From positions 14,954 through 78,953 of the forward strand of contig JAZQNO010000020.1 of assembly GCA_045627385.1 (NCBI GenBank): 64,000 nucleotides of DNA, written 5' to 3'. Positions 25,340 through 35,500 of the stretch are shown here, in pieces. The DNA comes from UBA1757 sp045627385. Lineage in GTDB: Bacteria > Bacteroidota > Bacteroidia > Bacteroidales > UBA1402. The first letter of the stretch is position 1. Each line of letters begins with the position of its first letter. Below the pieces are notes generated by a model that had not been told where the DNA came from, did no database searches, and saw only the letters and a list, made by a program, of their open reading frames with translations. The translations under genes and the position numbers were made by a program.

Positions 25340-27612
25340 AGAAATCGTTTTTGTGGGGAATTGCCCTTACTCTTTTCCCCTTTTTCGCTCTTGATGCGCA
25401 GGAACCGGTGTTCAGCGAACCGGGCGGTCTGCGCACCGAAGCTTTCCAACTGAGTCTGAGCCCTTCGATGGAAGGTCTGCAGGTTTACTACACGCTCGAC
25501 GGTCGGCGTCCGACCCGACAGAACGCCCACTTGTACGAATCGCCGATAGAAATCGCCAAGAATACCGTGGTGAGCGCTTTCTGCGCCGATCCTGCGGCTG
25601 GTGACGGGGCGATTGTGACAGCCACCTATCTGTTTGTGGATGACGTGCTTTCGCAGTCGGATTCGCCCGAAGGATACCCCTCTGGCTGGAGCATTTCTTC
25701 GGTCAGCGGCAAGGACACGGCTTTCTTTCCCGCGGACTATGGAATGGACTCGGCCATCTGTCAGTCGGCCTCTTACAAAAGCTTGATGTCGAGTGCACTG
25801 ATGTCTTTGCCGACGCTTTGTCTGGTGACGGATGCTTCCAATCTATTCTCCCATTCGACCGATGAAGAGACGGGCGGCATTTATATCCATACCGGCAAGT
25901 CGTCGGGCAGTTACGGCAAAGAGTGGGAGCGTCCGGCCTCTTTGGAATATTACGATCCGCAGACGGGAAAATCTTTCCAGATCAACTGCGGACTTCGTCT
26001 GCACGGCGGCAACAGCCGCAATCCGAGCAATTCGCCCAAGCATTCGTTCCGTGTCTCTTTCCGCACCGAATATGGCGACAGCAAACTGAAATTCCGCATT
26101 TTCGGCGACAAGTCGACCACCAAGAAGTTTGACCATCTGATTTTCCGTGCCGGATACAACTACACTTGGATTGTGAACGGAAGCAAGTCGCTGTATGCCA
26201 ACAAGATTGTCCAGCGTCGGAATGCCCAGTACATTTTGGATTCCTTTGCCAAGGAAGTGCATGCGGCTATGGGAAATCCGATTACGCACCGCCGGTTTGC
26301 GCATCTCTATCTCAACGGCATCTACTGGGGCATGTATGAGATCAGCGAAAAGATAAACAACGATTTCGTACAGGCCTATCTGGGCGGAAAAGACGAAGAT
26401 TACGACGTGGTGGGTGACCACAACGAGACGATTGACGGCACTCGGGATATCTACAGCAAGATGTATGCCGCCGCCAAAGCGGTCACTTCGAGCGCCAATG
26501 ACAAGAATTACGCGCTGCTGCTCGACAGTGCCTGGCTGGATATGGCCAACTACATCGACTATATGCTGGTGAACTGGTACATAGGTAACGAAGACTGGGG
26601 CGAGAACAACTGGCGTACGGCCCGCAGCCGTGTGGATCCGGGAAATGGTTTCACCTGGTTTGTCTGGGATGCAGAGACGTCGCTGACGGCTGTTGATATC
26701 AACAAGGTGACTTTCACGAAGGGCGATCCCTGCGTGATGATGAAGTCTCTCAAGAACCATCCGGAATTCAAGATGCTGATGGCTGACCGCATTCACCGTC
26801 ATCTCTTCAACGACGGCATCCTGACGCCCGACAGCGCGGCTGCTCTCTACAGCCGTCTGGCCGACGGCATTTCGCTGGCTGTGATTGCCGAATCGGCCCG
26901 TTGGGGCGATTACCGGCTGACGAAGACGGGCGAGGCGGAAGAGACTTACACGCGGGACGACTATTGGCTGCCGCGTTATGTTGACCTTCTGGAAAACTAT
27001 TTCCCGCTGCGCACGGAATTTCTGTTGGACCAGCTGATAGCGGCAGACTGTTATCCGAAAGTCGCTGCGCCTGAATGTTCGCGCTGGGGCGGTACATTCA
27101 AGGAAAAGGAAATCGCTCTGGCTCTGACGGCGCCCGCCGGCACTGTCTGGTACACCCTCGACGGGAGCGACCCGCGCGAAGCTTACACGTCGAAAGTATC
27201 TTCTTCGGCTGTCAAATATCAGGATTCCATCCGTCTGAGCCGTTCCGACGAGGACACGCTGGCGTGCGTGACTCTGAAGGCCCGTTGTCTGTCGGGCAGC
27301 ACCTGGTCGGCGCTGACGGAATTTGAGTACCGTCTTGAAAAGGAACAGGTCGTCGATGCGCTTCCGATGCTGGAACGCTTCGATGCCTCTGTGGCTTATT
27401 GCAATGGAAATCTGGAGTTTGCAGTGCCTGAAAACGGCGATGCCGTCTGGATGGTCTATACGCTCGAAGGTCGGTTCGTGGCCGAAGGTCTGGTGCCTGA
27501 CTGCAGTGCCGGACAGATTCGGTCGGTGTCTCTGGAACTGTCGGAAGGCGGGTATCTCTACCGGCTGGTCAGCGGCGGCAGATGCCGCACGGGAAAGTTC
27601 CTGGCCCGCTGA
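25336..27612 (+). CDS. Secreted CotH-kinase-family protein with chitobiase-like domains and Type IX-like C-terminus
   Basis: 758 residues. Signal peptide 1-21 (FFALDAQ). A chitobiase/beta-hexosaminidase C-terminal-type module follows (VYYTLDGRRPT, residues 50-60) and a second copy lies near residues 604-614 (VWYTLDGSDPR). Between them is a CotH domain (about 170-520): LYLNGIYWGMYEISEKI, NEDWGENN (Asp420) and FVWDAETS (Asp445) hold acidic residues in the positions expected of the CotH catalytic centre. The end (MVYTLEGRFVAEGLV, then GGYLYRLVSGG) resembles a Type IX sorting domain. CotH proteins phosphorylate secreted proteins in other bacteria; activity here is inferred. ATGA overlap with the pectate lyase indicates coupled translation. 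Confidence 0.82.
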   Translation: MKKSFLWGIALTLFPFFALDAQEPVFSEPGGLRTEAFQLSLSPSMEGLQVYYTLDGRRPTRQNAHLYESPIEIAKNTVVSAFCADPAAGDGAIVTATYLFVDDVLSQSDSPEGYPSGWSISSVSGKDTAFFPADYGMDSAICQSASYKSLMSSALMSLPTLCLVTDASNLFSHSTDEETGGIYIHTGKSSGSYGKEWERPASLEYYDPQTGKSFQINCGLRLHGGNSRNPSNSPKHSFRVSFRTEYGDSKLKFRIFGDKSTTKKFDHLIFRAGYNYTWIVNGSKSLYANKIVQRRNAQYILDSFAKEVHAAMGNPITHRRFAHLYLNGIYWGMYEISEKINNDFVQAYLGGKDEDYDVVGDHNETIDGTRDIYSKMYAAAKAVTSSANDKNYALLLDSAWLDMANYIDYMLVNWYIGNEDWGENNWRTARSRVDPGNGFTWFVWDAETSLTAVDINKVTFTKGDPCVMMKSLKNHPEFKMLMADRIHRHLFNDGILTPDSAAALYSRLADGISLAVIAESARWGDYRLTKTGEAEETYTRDDYWLPRYVDLLENYFPLRTEFLLDQLIAADCYPKVAAPECSRWGGTFKEKEIALALTAPAGTVWYTLDGSDPREAYTSKVSSSAVKYQDSIRLSRSDEDTLACVTLKARCLSGSTWSALTEFEYRLEKEQVVDALPMLERFDASVAYCNGNLEFAVPENGDAVWMVYTLEGRFVAEGLVPDCSAGQIRSVSLELSEGGYLYRLVSGGRCRTGKFLAR

Positions 27613-27613
27613 T

Positions 27614-28657
27614 TCAACATGTCATCTCACCGCAAAGGCTCTGCGAAAGCAGGGCCTTTACTTTTTCCTGTCCGTCGGGGTCGTCGCGATATTCGCCCAG
27701 CAGATACATCAGCTTGCTGACAAGGGCTTCCGTGGTGATGTCGTGGCCGCTCAGAATGCCGGCTTGCAGCAGATTGACGCCGGTGGCATAGCGGTCCATC
27801 TCCACCGTGCCTGTGCTGCACTGTGTCTTGTTGACGATGATGATGCCGCGACGGATGGCCTCCAGCAGTTCCTGCTTGAGCCATTCCTGGCGCGAGGCGT
27901 TGCCCGATCCGAAGGTTTCCAGTACGACGGCTTTCAGGTCGGGAATGCCCAAGATGGCCTGCACGGTCTGGCGCGAAATGCCGGGGAACAGTTTCAGAAT
28001 GGCCACTCGGCTGTCGGTCTGCGTCATCAGGCGCAGCGGCTCTTTGTCCTGCGGATAGTGGATGTTGGCGCTTTCGTAACGGATGTGGACTCCGGCTTTG
28101 GCCAGAGGAGGGTAGTTGTAGGAAGTGAAGGCATTGAAATGTTCGGCATTCTTCTTGGTGGTGCGGTTGCCGCGGAAGAGTGTGTCTTCGAAGAAGATGC
28201 AGACTTCGGGCACCATGGCGCTGCCGTCGGGGCGGGTGGCGGCTGCTATCTCTATGGCGGTGAGCAGATTTTCTTTGGCATCGCTTCGCAGGACGCCCAC
28301 CGGAAGCTGTGAACCGGTGAAGATGACGGGCTTGGACAGATGCTGCAGCATGAAACTCAGGGCCGAGGCGGAATAGGCCATGGTGTCGGTGCCGTGCAGG
28401 ACGACAAAACCCTTGTATCGGTCGTAATGCTCGAAAATGCTTTCTGCCAGGCGTTTCCAGTCGTCAGGCGAAATGTCGGACGAATCGACCATGGGATTGA
28501 AATGGATGGAATCGATGCGGAAACCGAACTGGTCGAGCTCGGGAAGATATTGGCGCAACTGGTTGAAATCGAGCGGCTCCAGTGATGCGTTCGGTCCGCT
28601 GGGGGCCATGCTGATGGTTCCGCCGGTAAAGATGAGCAGAATGGCTTTTTCGTCCAT
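27614..28657 (-). CDS. ansA: Type I L-asparaginase
   Basis: Hydrolyses L-asparagine to aspartate and ammonia. 347 residues, no signal peptide, so the cytoplasmic type I form. The two catalytic threonine motifs are intact: FTGGTIS (Thr14) near the start and VVLHGTDTMAYSASAL with the second Thr; SGNASRQEWL and the C-terminal GTVEMDRYATG block are also typical. It converges with the CotH gene (1-base gap) and carries that gene's terminator in its 3' end. A -7 box lies at 28694-28701. Confidence 0.95.
   Translation of the reverse strand: MDEKAILLIFTGGTISMAPSGPNASLEPLDFNQLRQYLPELDQFGFRIDSIHFNPMVDSSDISPDDWKRLAESIFEHYDRYKGFVVLHGTDTMAYSASALSFMLQHLSKPVIFTGSQLPVGVLRSDAKENLLTAIEIAAATRPDGSAMVPEVCIFFEDTLFRGNRTTKKNAEHFNAFTSYNYPPLAKAGVHIRYESANIHYPQDKEPLRLMTQTDSRVAILKLFPGISRQTVQAILGIPDLKAVVLETFGSGNASRQEWLKQELLEAIRRGIIIVNKTQCSTGTVEMDRYATGVNLLQAGILSGHDITTEALVSKLMYLLGEYRDDPDGQEKVKALLSQSLCGEMTC
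27634..27666 (+). terminator. Rho-independent terminator of the CotH transcript, inside the 3' end of ansA
   Basis: An 11-bp stem with one T-G pair (27634-27644 with 27649-27659) and a GAAA tetraloop is followed by ACTTTTT. It starts 22 bases after the CotH-gene stop and lies within the last codons of the converging asparaginase gene. Confidence 0.75.
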
Positions 28658-28693
28658 ATGTATTCAAATGAAAAATCGCTTGTAGAGAACGCT

Positions 28694-28701
28694 CAAAGAT
28701 A
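28694..28701 (-). promoter_or_regulatory. Bacteroidales -7 promoter element for ansA
   Basis: TATCTTTG on the minus strand, a full TAnnTTTG match, 36 bases before the ansA start at 28657. Its expected -33 position falls on the -7 box of the divergent GH31 gene. Confidence 0.55.
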
Positions 28702-28724
28702 TAGGAAAGTTTGCGGAAAAAATC

Positions 28725-28732
28725 TATTTTTG
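28725..28732 (+). promoter_or_regulatory. Bacteroidales -7 promoter element for the GH31-symporter-GH2 operon
   Basis: TATTTTTG, a full TAnnTTTG match, 27 bases before the ATG at 28760. It supports that start over the upstream ATG at 28658, which would lie upstream of the predicted transcription start. Confidence 0.55.
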
Positions 28733-28759
28733 GGGACTAATCACAAGTATTCAGCCCAT

Positions 28760-31012
28760 ATGCGCCAAACCAATTACCAACTGTATGATTTTCTGGATTT
28801 CGATCCGGACCTCAATAAAGGCGAACGCCTCTGGAAAGCCTGCCGGCCGACCGGTATCGAAGAAATCGGCGGCGAAATTTTCCTGACGGTTCCTTTCCAA
28901 CAGCAGCAGAATTCCAATGAGATAGCTCCTGACGAGACAGTGGCACGCCGTCCCGTGCGTATCCGTCTGAAAGCCTACGGCGACAGCATCATCCGTGTGT
29001 CGGCCGCTTTCGACGAAGGCAAGCCGACCACCAACCCGGGCTCCCTGAGCGCCGTCCACGAAGATTCGGCCATGCTTCAGCTGCATCCCGAACTGAAGGC
29101 GGAGGCTCTTCATCTAGGCCCGGTTTCGAAGGAGGGCGACCAGCCTTGGCAAATCTTCGATACGAAGAATGTGCTGAGGGCTCAGGTCTGTTTCGCCGAA
29201 CCGGCGCTGGAGCCTTGGAGCGACCTGCAGCCTGCGCCTGCCGAATCGATGGACCTGCGGCTGTATCCTCACGGCAAAGAAGTCCGTCTGCCCAAGTACG
29301 ACATGTTTTCTCCGGCCCGTCACGATGCGTTTCCCATAGCCTTTGTCACGGTGGACGGTGTGGCCGACCGAGCCACCTGCTCCATCGCCGCCAAAGCCGA
29401 CGAGTGTTTCTTCGGCACAGGCGAGCGTTTTGCCAAGATGGACCTTTCAGGCCGCACCGTACAGTTGTACAACCAGGACGGCCAGGGTGTCAACAACCGC
29501 CGCGCCTACAAGAACATACCTTTCTATCTGTCGTCAGAGGGCTACGGCCTTTTCGTCCACACCACTTACTTTACAAAATTCTCGCTGGCCGAGCATTCGA
29601 CCCGTTCGGCACAGGTGCTGGTGGACGAACCTGTCATTGACTTTTTCGCCATCGGCGGCGACACGCCCGAACGCATTCTCTACGGCTACCGTCAGTTGAC
29701 GGGATTCCCTTCGATGCCTCCTGTCTGGAGTTTCGGCACCTGGATGAGCCGCATGACCTATTTTTCGGCCGACGAGGTGAATGAAATCTGCGACCGTATG
29801 CGTGCGGAGGGCTATCCCTGTGATGTGATCCATCTCGATACCGGCTGGTTCAAGACCGACTGGCTCTGCGAATGGAAGTTCAACGACGAGCGTTTTCCCG
29901 ACCCGAAGGGTTTCATTCAGAAACTGAAGAAACAGGGCTATCGCGTGAGCCTCTGGCAGTTGCCCTACATTTCGTATGCGGCCGCCCAGTACGAAGAAGC
30001 CAGCCGCAACCACTATATCAGTCAGAGTGAGAAGAAGATTCAGGGCGCTTCGAACTTCAGCGTGCAGGATTATGCCGGCACCATCGATTTCACCTACGCT
30101 CCCGCCACCGAATGGTACAAGAATCTGCTGCGTCAGCTGCTGGAAATGGGTGTGGCCTGCATCAAGACCGATTTCGGCGAGGACATCCACATGGATGCCC
30201 AGTATCACGGCATGACGCCGAAGGAATTGCGCAACATCTATTCGCTCTATTATCAGAAGGCTGCCTACGAGGTGACGGAGGAAGTGAACGGGGAGGGCAT
30301 CGTCTGGGCCCGCAGCGCCTGGGCAGGCTGCCAGCGCTATCCGCTTCACTGGGGCGGAGACTCGGCTTCCTCCTGGGACGGACTGGCCGGTTCTCTGAAG
30401 GGCGGTCTGCATTTCGGACTTTCGGGCTTCGGTTTCTGGAGTCACGACGTGCCCGGTTTCCACAGCGTCCCCAACTTTATGAACACCCGACTGGACGAGA
30501 CGGTCTATGTGCGTTGGACCCAGTTCGGCGTCTTCACTTCGCATCTGCGCTATCACGGCTCCTTCAAACGTGAGCCCTGGCATTATCCGACCATCGCTCC
30601 AATCGTGCGCGACTGGCTGCAGCTGCGTTACCATCTGATGCCTTATATCCTGGAGCAGGCCCGCAAGACCACGCAGACGGGTTATCCCATGCTGCGCGCG
30701 CTCTGTCTGATGTTCCCCGGCGACAGGCTCTGCCGACATATCGACGACGAATACATGTTTGGCGACGACTTCCTGGTGGCGCCTGTGATGAATGCCGAAG
30801 GGGTGCGCGATGTCTATCTGCCGGAAGGCAAGTGGGTGAATTTCTTCACGAAGGAACGTTTCGAAGGCCCCGTCTGGCTGAAGGATCTCCAAGTGCCCTT
30901 GGAGGAAATGCCCGTTTATGTGCGCGAGGGCGCCGGAATTCCCTGGTATCCCGAAGAGGTGGCCTGCACCGACGATATGGATTTCAATAAAGTAATCATA
31001 AAACGTTTCTGA
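28760..31012 (+). CDS. Glycoside hydrolase family 31, alpha-xylosidase-like
   Basis: 750 residues without signal peptide, so probably cytoplasmic. Closest by eye to the YicI group of alpha-xylosidases. The nucleophile is Asp471 in CIKTDFGED and the acid/base Asp534 in LHWGGDSAS; GFWSHDVPGF and the substrate-pocket segment HLDTGWF are also typical. An N-terminal beta-sandwich (1-300) precedes the TIM barrel (about 320-650) and the C-terminal beta domains. It should release non-reducing alpha-linked xylose (or glucose) from imported oligosaccharides; which sugar is uncertain. Its stop overlaps the symporter start by one base (TGATG). Confidence 0.9.
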   Translation: MRQTNYQLYDFLDFDPDLNKGERLWKACRPTGIEEIGGEIFLTVPFQQQQNSNEIAPDETVARRPVRIRLKAYGDSIIRVSAAFDEGKPTTNPGSLSAVHEDSAMLQLHPELKAEALHLGPVSKEGDQPWQIFDTKNVLRAQVCFAEPALEPWSDLQPAPAESMDLRLYPHGKEVRLPKYDMFSPARHDAFPIAFVTVDGVADRATCSIAAKADECFFGTGERFAKMDLSGRTVQLYNQDGQGVNNRRAYKNIPFYLSSEGYGLFVHTTYFTKFSLAEHSTRSAQVLVDEPVIDFFAIGGDTPERILYGYRQLTGFPSMPPVWSFGTWMSRMTYFSADEVNEICDRMRAEGYPCDVIHLDTGWFKTDWLCEWKFNDERFPDPKGFIQKLKKQGYRVSLWQLPYISYAAAQYEEASRNHYISQSEKKIQGASNFSVQDYAGTIDFTYAPATEWYKNLLRQLLEMGVACIKTDFGEDIHMDAQYHGMTPKELRNIYSLYYQKAAYEVTEEVNGEGIVWARSAWAGCQRYPLHWGGDSASSWDGLAGSLKGGLHFGLSGFGFWSHDVPGFHSVPNFMNTRLDETVYVRWTQFGVFTSHLRYHGSFKREPWHYPTIAPIVRDWLQLRYHLMPYILEQARKTTQTGYPMLRALCLMFPGDRLCRHIDDEYMFGDDFLVAPVMNAEGVRDVYLPEGKWVNFFTKERFEGPVWLKDLQVPLEEMPVYVREGAGIPWYPEEVACTDDMDFNKVIIKRF

Positions 31013-32577
31013 TGAACAATTTAGTACAACTGTCGACTGCCGACATCATTGTGTTTGTCGCCTATGTCGTGATCCTTTTGGGCATCGCCGTCTGGGCAAG
31101 TTTCGGAAAGAACAAGAGTGACAATCTGTTCCTGGCCAACAAGTCGCTGGGCTGGTTCGCCATCGGTCTCACGATGTGGGGCACCAATGTGGGCCCGTCC
31201 ATGCTGGTGGCCAACGCTTCGAGCGGTTTTGAGGGCGGTATCGCCGCCGGGATGTTCTCCTGGTATGCGTTTCCGTTCATCTTGTTGCTGGCCTTTGTGT
31301 TCGCTCCCCGGTATCTGGGCTCTCAAGTGAGCACACTGCCCGAATATATGGGCAAACGCTTCGGACAGAACACCCGCAGCTACATTGCCTGGTACACCAT
31401 TCTGACCATCCTCATCTCCTGGCTGGCGCTGACGCTGTTCTGCGGAGGGGTCTTCATGGCGCAGATCCTAGCCTTCCCGCTGTGGGCATGCATTGTCATC
31501 CTGGTGCTCGTATCGGCTGCCTTCGCCATTGCCGGAGGTCTGAAAGCCATTGCCTATACCAATGTGTTCCAGATGCTTCTGCTCATCGGCGTATCGGTGC
31601 TGCTGGTCATTATGGGACTGGTCAAGGTGGGCGGAACGGGCGCGCTCATCGAAAAGACGCCGGCCGATTACTGGAATCTGTTCCGTCCATTGGCCGACAG
31701 GGATTTCCCCTGGCTGGCCATCATTCTGGGCTATCCCATCATGGGTGTCTGGTTCTGGTGCACGGACCAGTCGATGGTGCAGTCGGTGCTCGGTGCCCGC
31801 GACCTGAAAGAAGGCCAGAAGGGCGCCAATTTCTGCGCCTGGCTGAAACTGCTCGACATTCCTCTGTTCATTCTTCCGGGTGTCCTGTGCTTCTGCCTGC
31901 TGCCCGAACTGGAAAATTCCACCGATTCTTATCTGCAGCTGGTCAGCCACGTGTTCCCCTCGGGTCTGATGGGTTTGGTCATCGTGGTGATGGTCGCCGC
32001 TCTCGTCAGTACCATCGGCTCGGCTTTGAACTCTCTGAGTACGGTGTTCACCATGGACATCTATCTGAAGAAATTCCGTCCGGACGCTTCTGAAAAGGAA
32101 ATCCGGAGCATCGGCCGCTGGGTGGTGGTCGCCGGAGCCGTATTGAGCATTTTCCTGGCCCTGGTCATCACCCGCATCCAGGGCTTGAGTTTCTTCAACA
32201 TCTTCCAGTCGGTGCTCGGTTTCATCGCTCCTCCGATGTCGGCGGCCTTCCTGTTCGCCGCTCTTTGGAACAAGACATCCGCCAAGGCTGTCAACATCAC
32301 GCTGACTGCGGGCACCGTCTTCAGCATCGGCCTGGGCATCCTTTATTATTGCGGTCTCATCCTGCCCGGTGTGCATTACCTGTATTTGTCGGCCGGCATT
32401 TTCGCAGTGCTGGCTCTTTATATCTGGATTCATTCTCTGCTTGAGAGCAGGGGAGCGGAAGCGCCCGAAAGTGTCGCTGTCGCCGCACCCGTCAAGGTGA
32501 CGGGCGGACTGAAACTGGCATGGGTGCTGCTGATTGTCTGCATGGCTGCCGCCTATCTGATTTTCAACGGTCATTAA
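31012..32577 (+). CDS. Sodium/solute symporter (SSS family, SGLT-like)
   Basis: 521-residue inner-membrane protein with about 14 hydrophobic segments. The first helix (DIIVFVAYVVILLGIAVWAS), the GWFAIGLTMWGTNVGPSML region (sodium-site helix) and ALVSTIGSALNSLSTVFTMD (the family signature around the sodium site on helix 8-9) match the sugar branch of the SSS family. It is translationally coupled to GH31 and followed after 18 bases by a secreted GH2, which suggests it imports the GH2 product for GH31. The substrate is inferred from context only. Confidence 0.9.
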   Translation: MNNLVQLSTADIIVFVAYVVILLGIAVWASFGKNKSDNLFLANKSLGWFAIGLTMWGTNVGPSMLVANASSGFEGGIAAGMFSWYAFPFILLLAFVFAPRYLGSQVSTLPEYMGKRFGQNTRSYIAWYTILTILISWLALTLFCGGVFMAQILAFPLWACIVILVLVSAAFAIAGGLKAIAYTNVFQMLLLIGVSVLLVIMGLVKVGGTGALIEKTPADYWNLFRPLADRDFPWLAIILGYPIMGVWFWCTDQSMVQSVLGARDLKEGQKGANFCAWLKLLDIPLFILPGVLCFCLLPELENSTDSYLQLVSHVFPSGLMGLVIVVMVAALVSTIGSALNSLSTVFTMDIYLKKFRPDASEKEIRSIGRWVVVAGAVLSIFLALVITRIQGLSFFNIFQSVLGFIAPPMSAAFLFAALWNKTSAKAVNITLTAGTVFSIGLGILYYCGLILPGVHYLYLSAGIFAVLALYIWIHSLLESRGAEAPESVAVAAPVKVTGGLKLAWVLLIVCMAAAYLIFNGH

Positions 32578-32595
32578 TCAAAACAGCTCGTTCAG

Positions 32596-35500
32596 ATGAA
32601 AAAGTTTATTCCGATGGCTGTCGCAGGGATGCTGGGGCTTGTCTGTCTTCCCTGTCTGAAAGCTGAAACCCTGTCGCTCAACGAAGCTTGGCAAACGTAT
32701 CTGCTGGAATCCCACACGGGTGCACCCACCGATACCTTTACGGTGGACATTCCCCACAACTGGGACGACTACTACGGCTATCGGCAACTGACTCACGGCA
32801 ATCTGCACGGTTCGGCGTTTTATTCCTGCCATTTCAGTCTGACGGACAAGCAGTGGCACGACGGACGTCACGGTCTGCTCCGTTTCGAGGGTGTGGGCTC
32901 CTATGCGACGGTCCGGCTCAACGGCCGCGATTTGGGACGCTATGCCGGAGGTCGTGTCTGCTTTTTCGTGGATGCCACCGAAGCGCTCAGAACGGGTGAC
33001 AACTATCTGGAAGTGAAGGTGGAACACCCGGAAATGATCAGCGATCTACCTTGTGTTTGCGGAGGCTGTTCATCGGAATGGGGATTCAGCGAAGGTTCGC
33101 AGCCGCTGGGCATTTTCCGCCCGCTGAGTCTGGAACTGACCGATGAAGTGCGTGTGGAACCTTTCGGCGTGCATGTGTGGTCCAATGATGCGCTCGACAC
33201 GCTTTTCGTGGAAACGGAAATCCGTAACCAGACTTCCCGCGAACAGACTGTTGTCTTGAATTCAAAAGCAGTCGGAGCGGAAGGCGAGACGCTGTTGTCG
33301 TTTGACGGACTCGGTCTGAGGGTGCCTGCCGATACGGTGGTGATTGTGCGTCAGAGCGTCCGGCTCGACAAGTTCCGCCGCTGGAGTCCGACCGACCCCT
33401 ATCTGTACAGCCTGGAATCGGTCCTGAATGACAGCCGTGGCACGCAGCAATACGCGCTTTCGACCCGTTTCGGACTCAGAAGCATTTCCTGGCCGGTGAA
33501 ACGGCAGGATGGAGACGGTCGTTTCTATATCAACGGTGAGCCTTATTTCATCAACGGCACTTGTGAATACGAACATCTGCTGGGCGGCGGACACGCTTTT
33601 TCCGAGGCTCAGATCCGTGCCCGTGCCAAAGAAATCCTTTCGGCCGGTTTCAATGCCTACCGCGATGCCCATCAGCCTCACAATCTGCTCTATCAGCAGA
33701 TTTGGGACGAAAATGGAGTGCTGTTCTGGACGCAGCTGTCGGCGCATATTTGGTATGACACGCCCGAATTCAGGGAAACTTTCAAGGCTCAGATGCGCCA
33801 GTGGGTGAGGGAACGCCGCAATTCGCCTTCCGTGGTCCTCTGGGGCTTGCAGAACGAGAGCGTGCTTCCCGAAAGTTTCGCCCGCGAATGTTGCGAAATT
33901 ATCCGCGAGATGGATCCGACGGCCCGTACGATGCGGGCCATCACCACCTGCAACGGCGGTGTCGGCACCGATTGGAATGTGGTCCAGAACTGGAGCGGAA
34001 CCTATGGAGGCGACCTTTTCCTGTATGACCGCGAACTGGCCGGACCTTCGCAGCTGCTTAACGGTGAATATGGCGCCTGGCGCACTTTCGGACTGCATCA
34101 GGAACCGGCTCCTTTCGACGCCCAGGGTGCATACAGCGAGGAACGTTTCACCCAACTGCTGGAAACCAAGGTCCGCTTGGCCGAACAGGCCCGCGACCGG
34201 GTTTGCGGTCAGTTTCAATGGATTTTCGAAAGTCACGACAATCCCGGCCGACGTCAGCCCGAAGAGGCGTACCGTGCCATCGACCGTGTCGGCCCTGTCA
34301 ACTACAAAGGCCTGCTGACTCCCTGGGAGGAACCTGTGGATGCCTATTACATGTACCGTTCCAACTATGTGGAGGCTGAGGAAGATCCTATGGTCTATGT
34401 GGTGTCGCACACCTGGCCTGACCGTTTCCCGACTTCTGCATCGGCCGATGTGGAAGTTTTCAGCAACTGCGATTCGGTGGTGCTCTTCAACGATGCCGAC
34501 GGATGTCGTCTCGGCTCTCAGGCCCGACCGGAAGGGAAGGGCCGCCATTTTGTCTTCCAAAAGGTGTCTATCCGCTACAATGTGCTGAAAGCGGTCGGCT
34601 ATGTCGGCGGCAAATCTTGCGCTGAGGATCTGATAGTGCTTTCCAATCTGCCCGAATCGCCCGAATTCAAGTCTTTGTACGTTTGCAGCGACGGTCGACG
34701 GCTGACGGCCAAGACCGATCTGCTCCGTCCGGCCAAGGGCTATCGCTATGTGTGCCGTCTCAACTGTGGCGGCGACGATTATACCGATGCCTACGGGCAT
34801 CTGTGGCAGCAGGACAACCTGATCTGGTCTCATTCCTGGGCGCAGGATTTTCCCTCGATGAATCCCTATCAGGCCAGTCAGCGCTGGACGGCCGATCCGA
34901 TTGCCAATACCCGCGACTGGCCGCTGATCGGTCATTTCCGCTACGGCCGGCAGCGGCTGTCGTACCGTTTTCCTTTGCCCAACGGTTCTTATCGTCTCGA
35001 ACTGTATTTCGTGGAGCCCTGGTACGGCACCGGAGGAATGAAAGACGCTTCCGGTCTGCGCCGTTTCGACGTGGCAGTCAATGGTGAAACCCGTTTGAAG
35101 GACTTGGATATCTGGTCAGAAGCCGGCCACGATGCGGGCTTGCGCAAGACTTTGGACGTGGAGGTGACCGATGGTTGCCTCTGCGTGTCGTTCCCGAAAG
35201 TGGAAGTGTCTCAGGCCCTGATTTCGGCCATTGCCATTTCTTGCCGAGACCGCAAACTGAGCAAAGAGGCGACGGCCATGTTGCAGGAAAACCTGTTTCC
35301 TGTAACCAAGTCGCTGAATGCCATCGAATATGCGCAGAATTATGTGGACGACTGGTCTTGGGAGGAAGCCGACGGGATCTGCTATGGCAAACTCCCCTCC
35401 GAGTTGCTTCCTGAAGATATACCGGCCCGTCCTTCTGTCAATTATCCGGCTGTGGAGGCGGCCAGGGAAGGGCAGTGGCGACAGATTTTTGAACGCAAGA

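Noticed and set aside
28658..28759. Upstream ATG for GH31
   Set aside because: It lies upstream of the predicted transcription start (-7 box at 28725) and adds residues unlike the family N-terminus.
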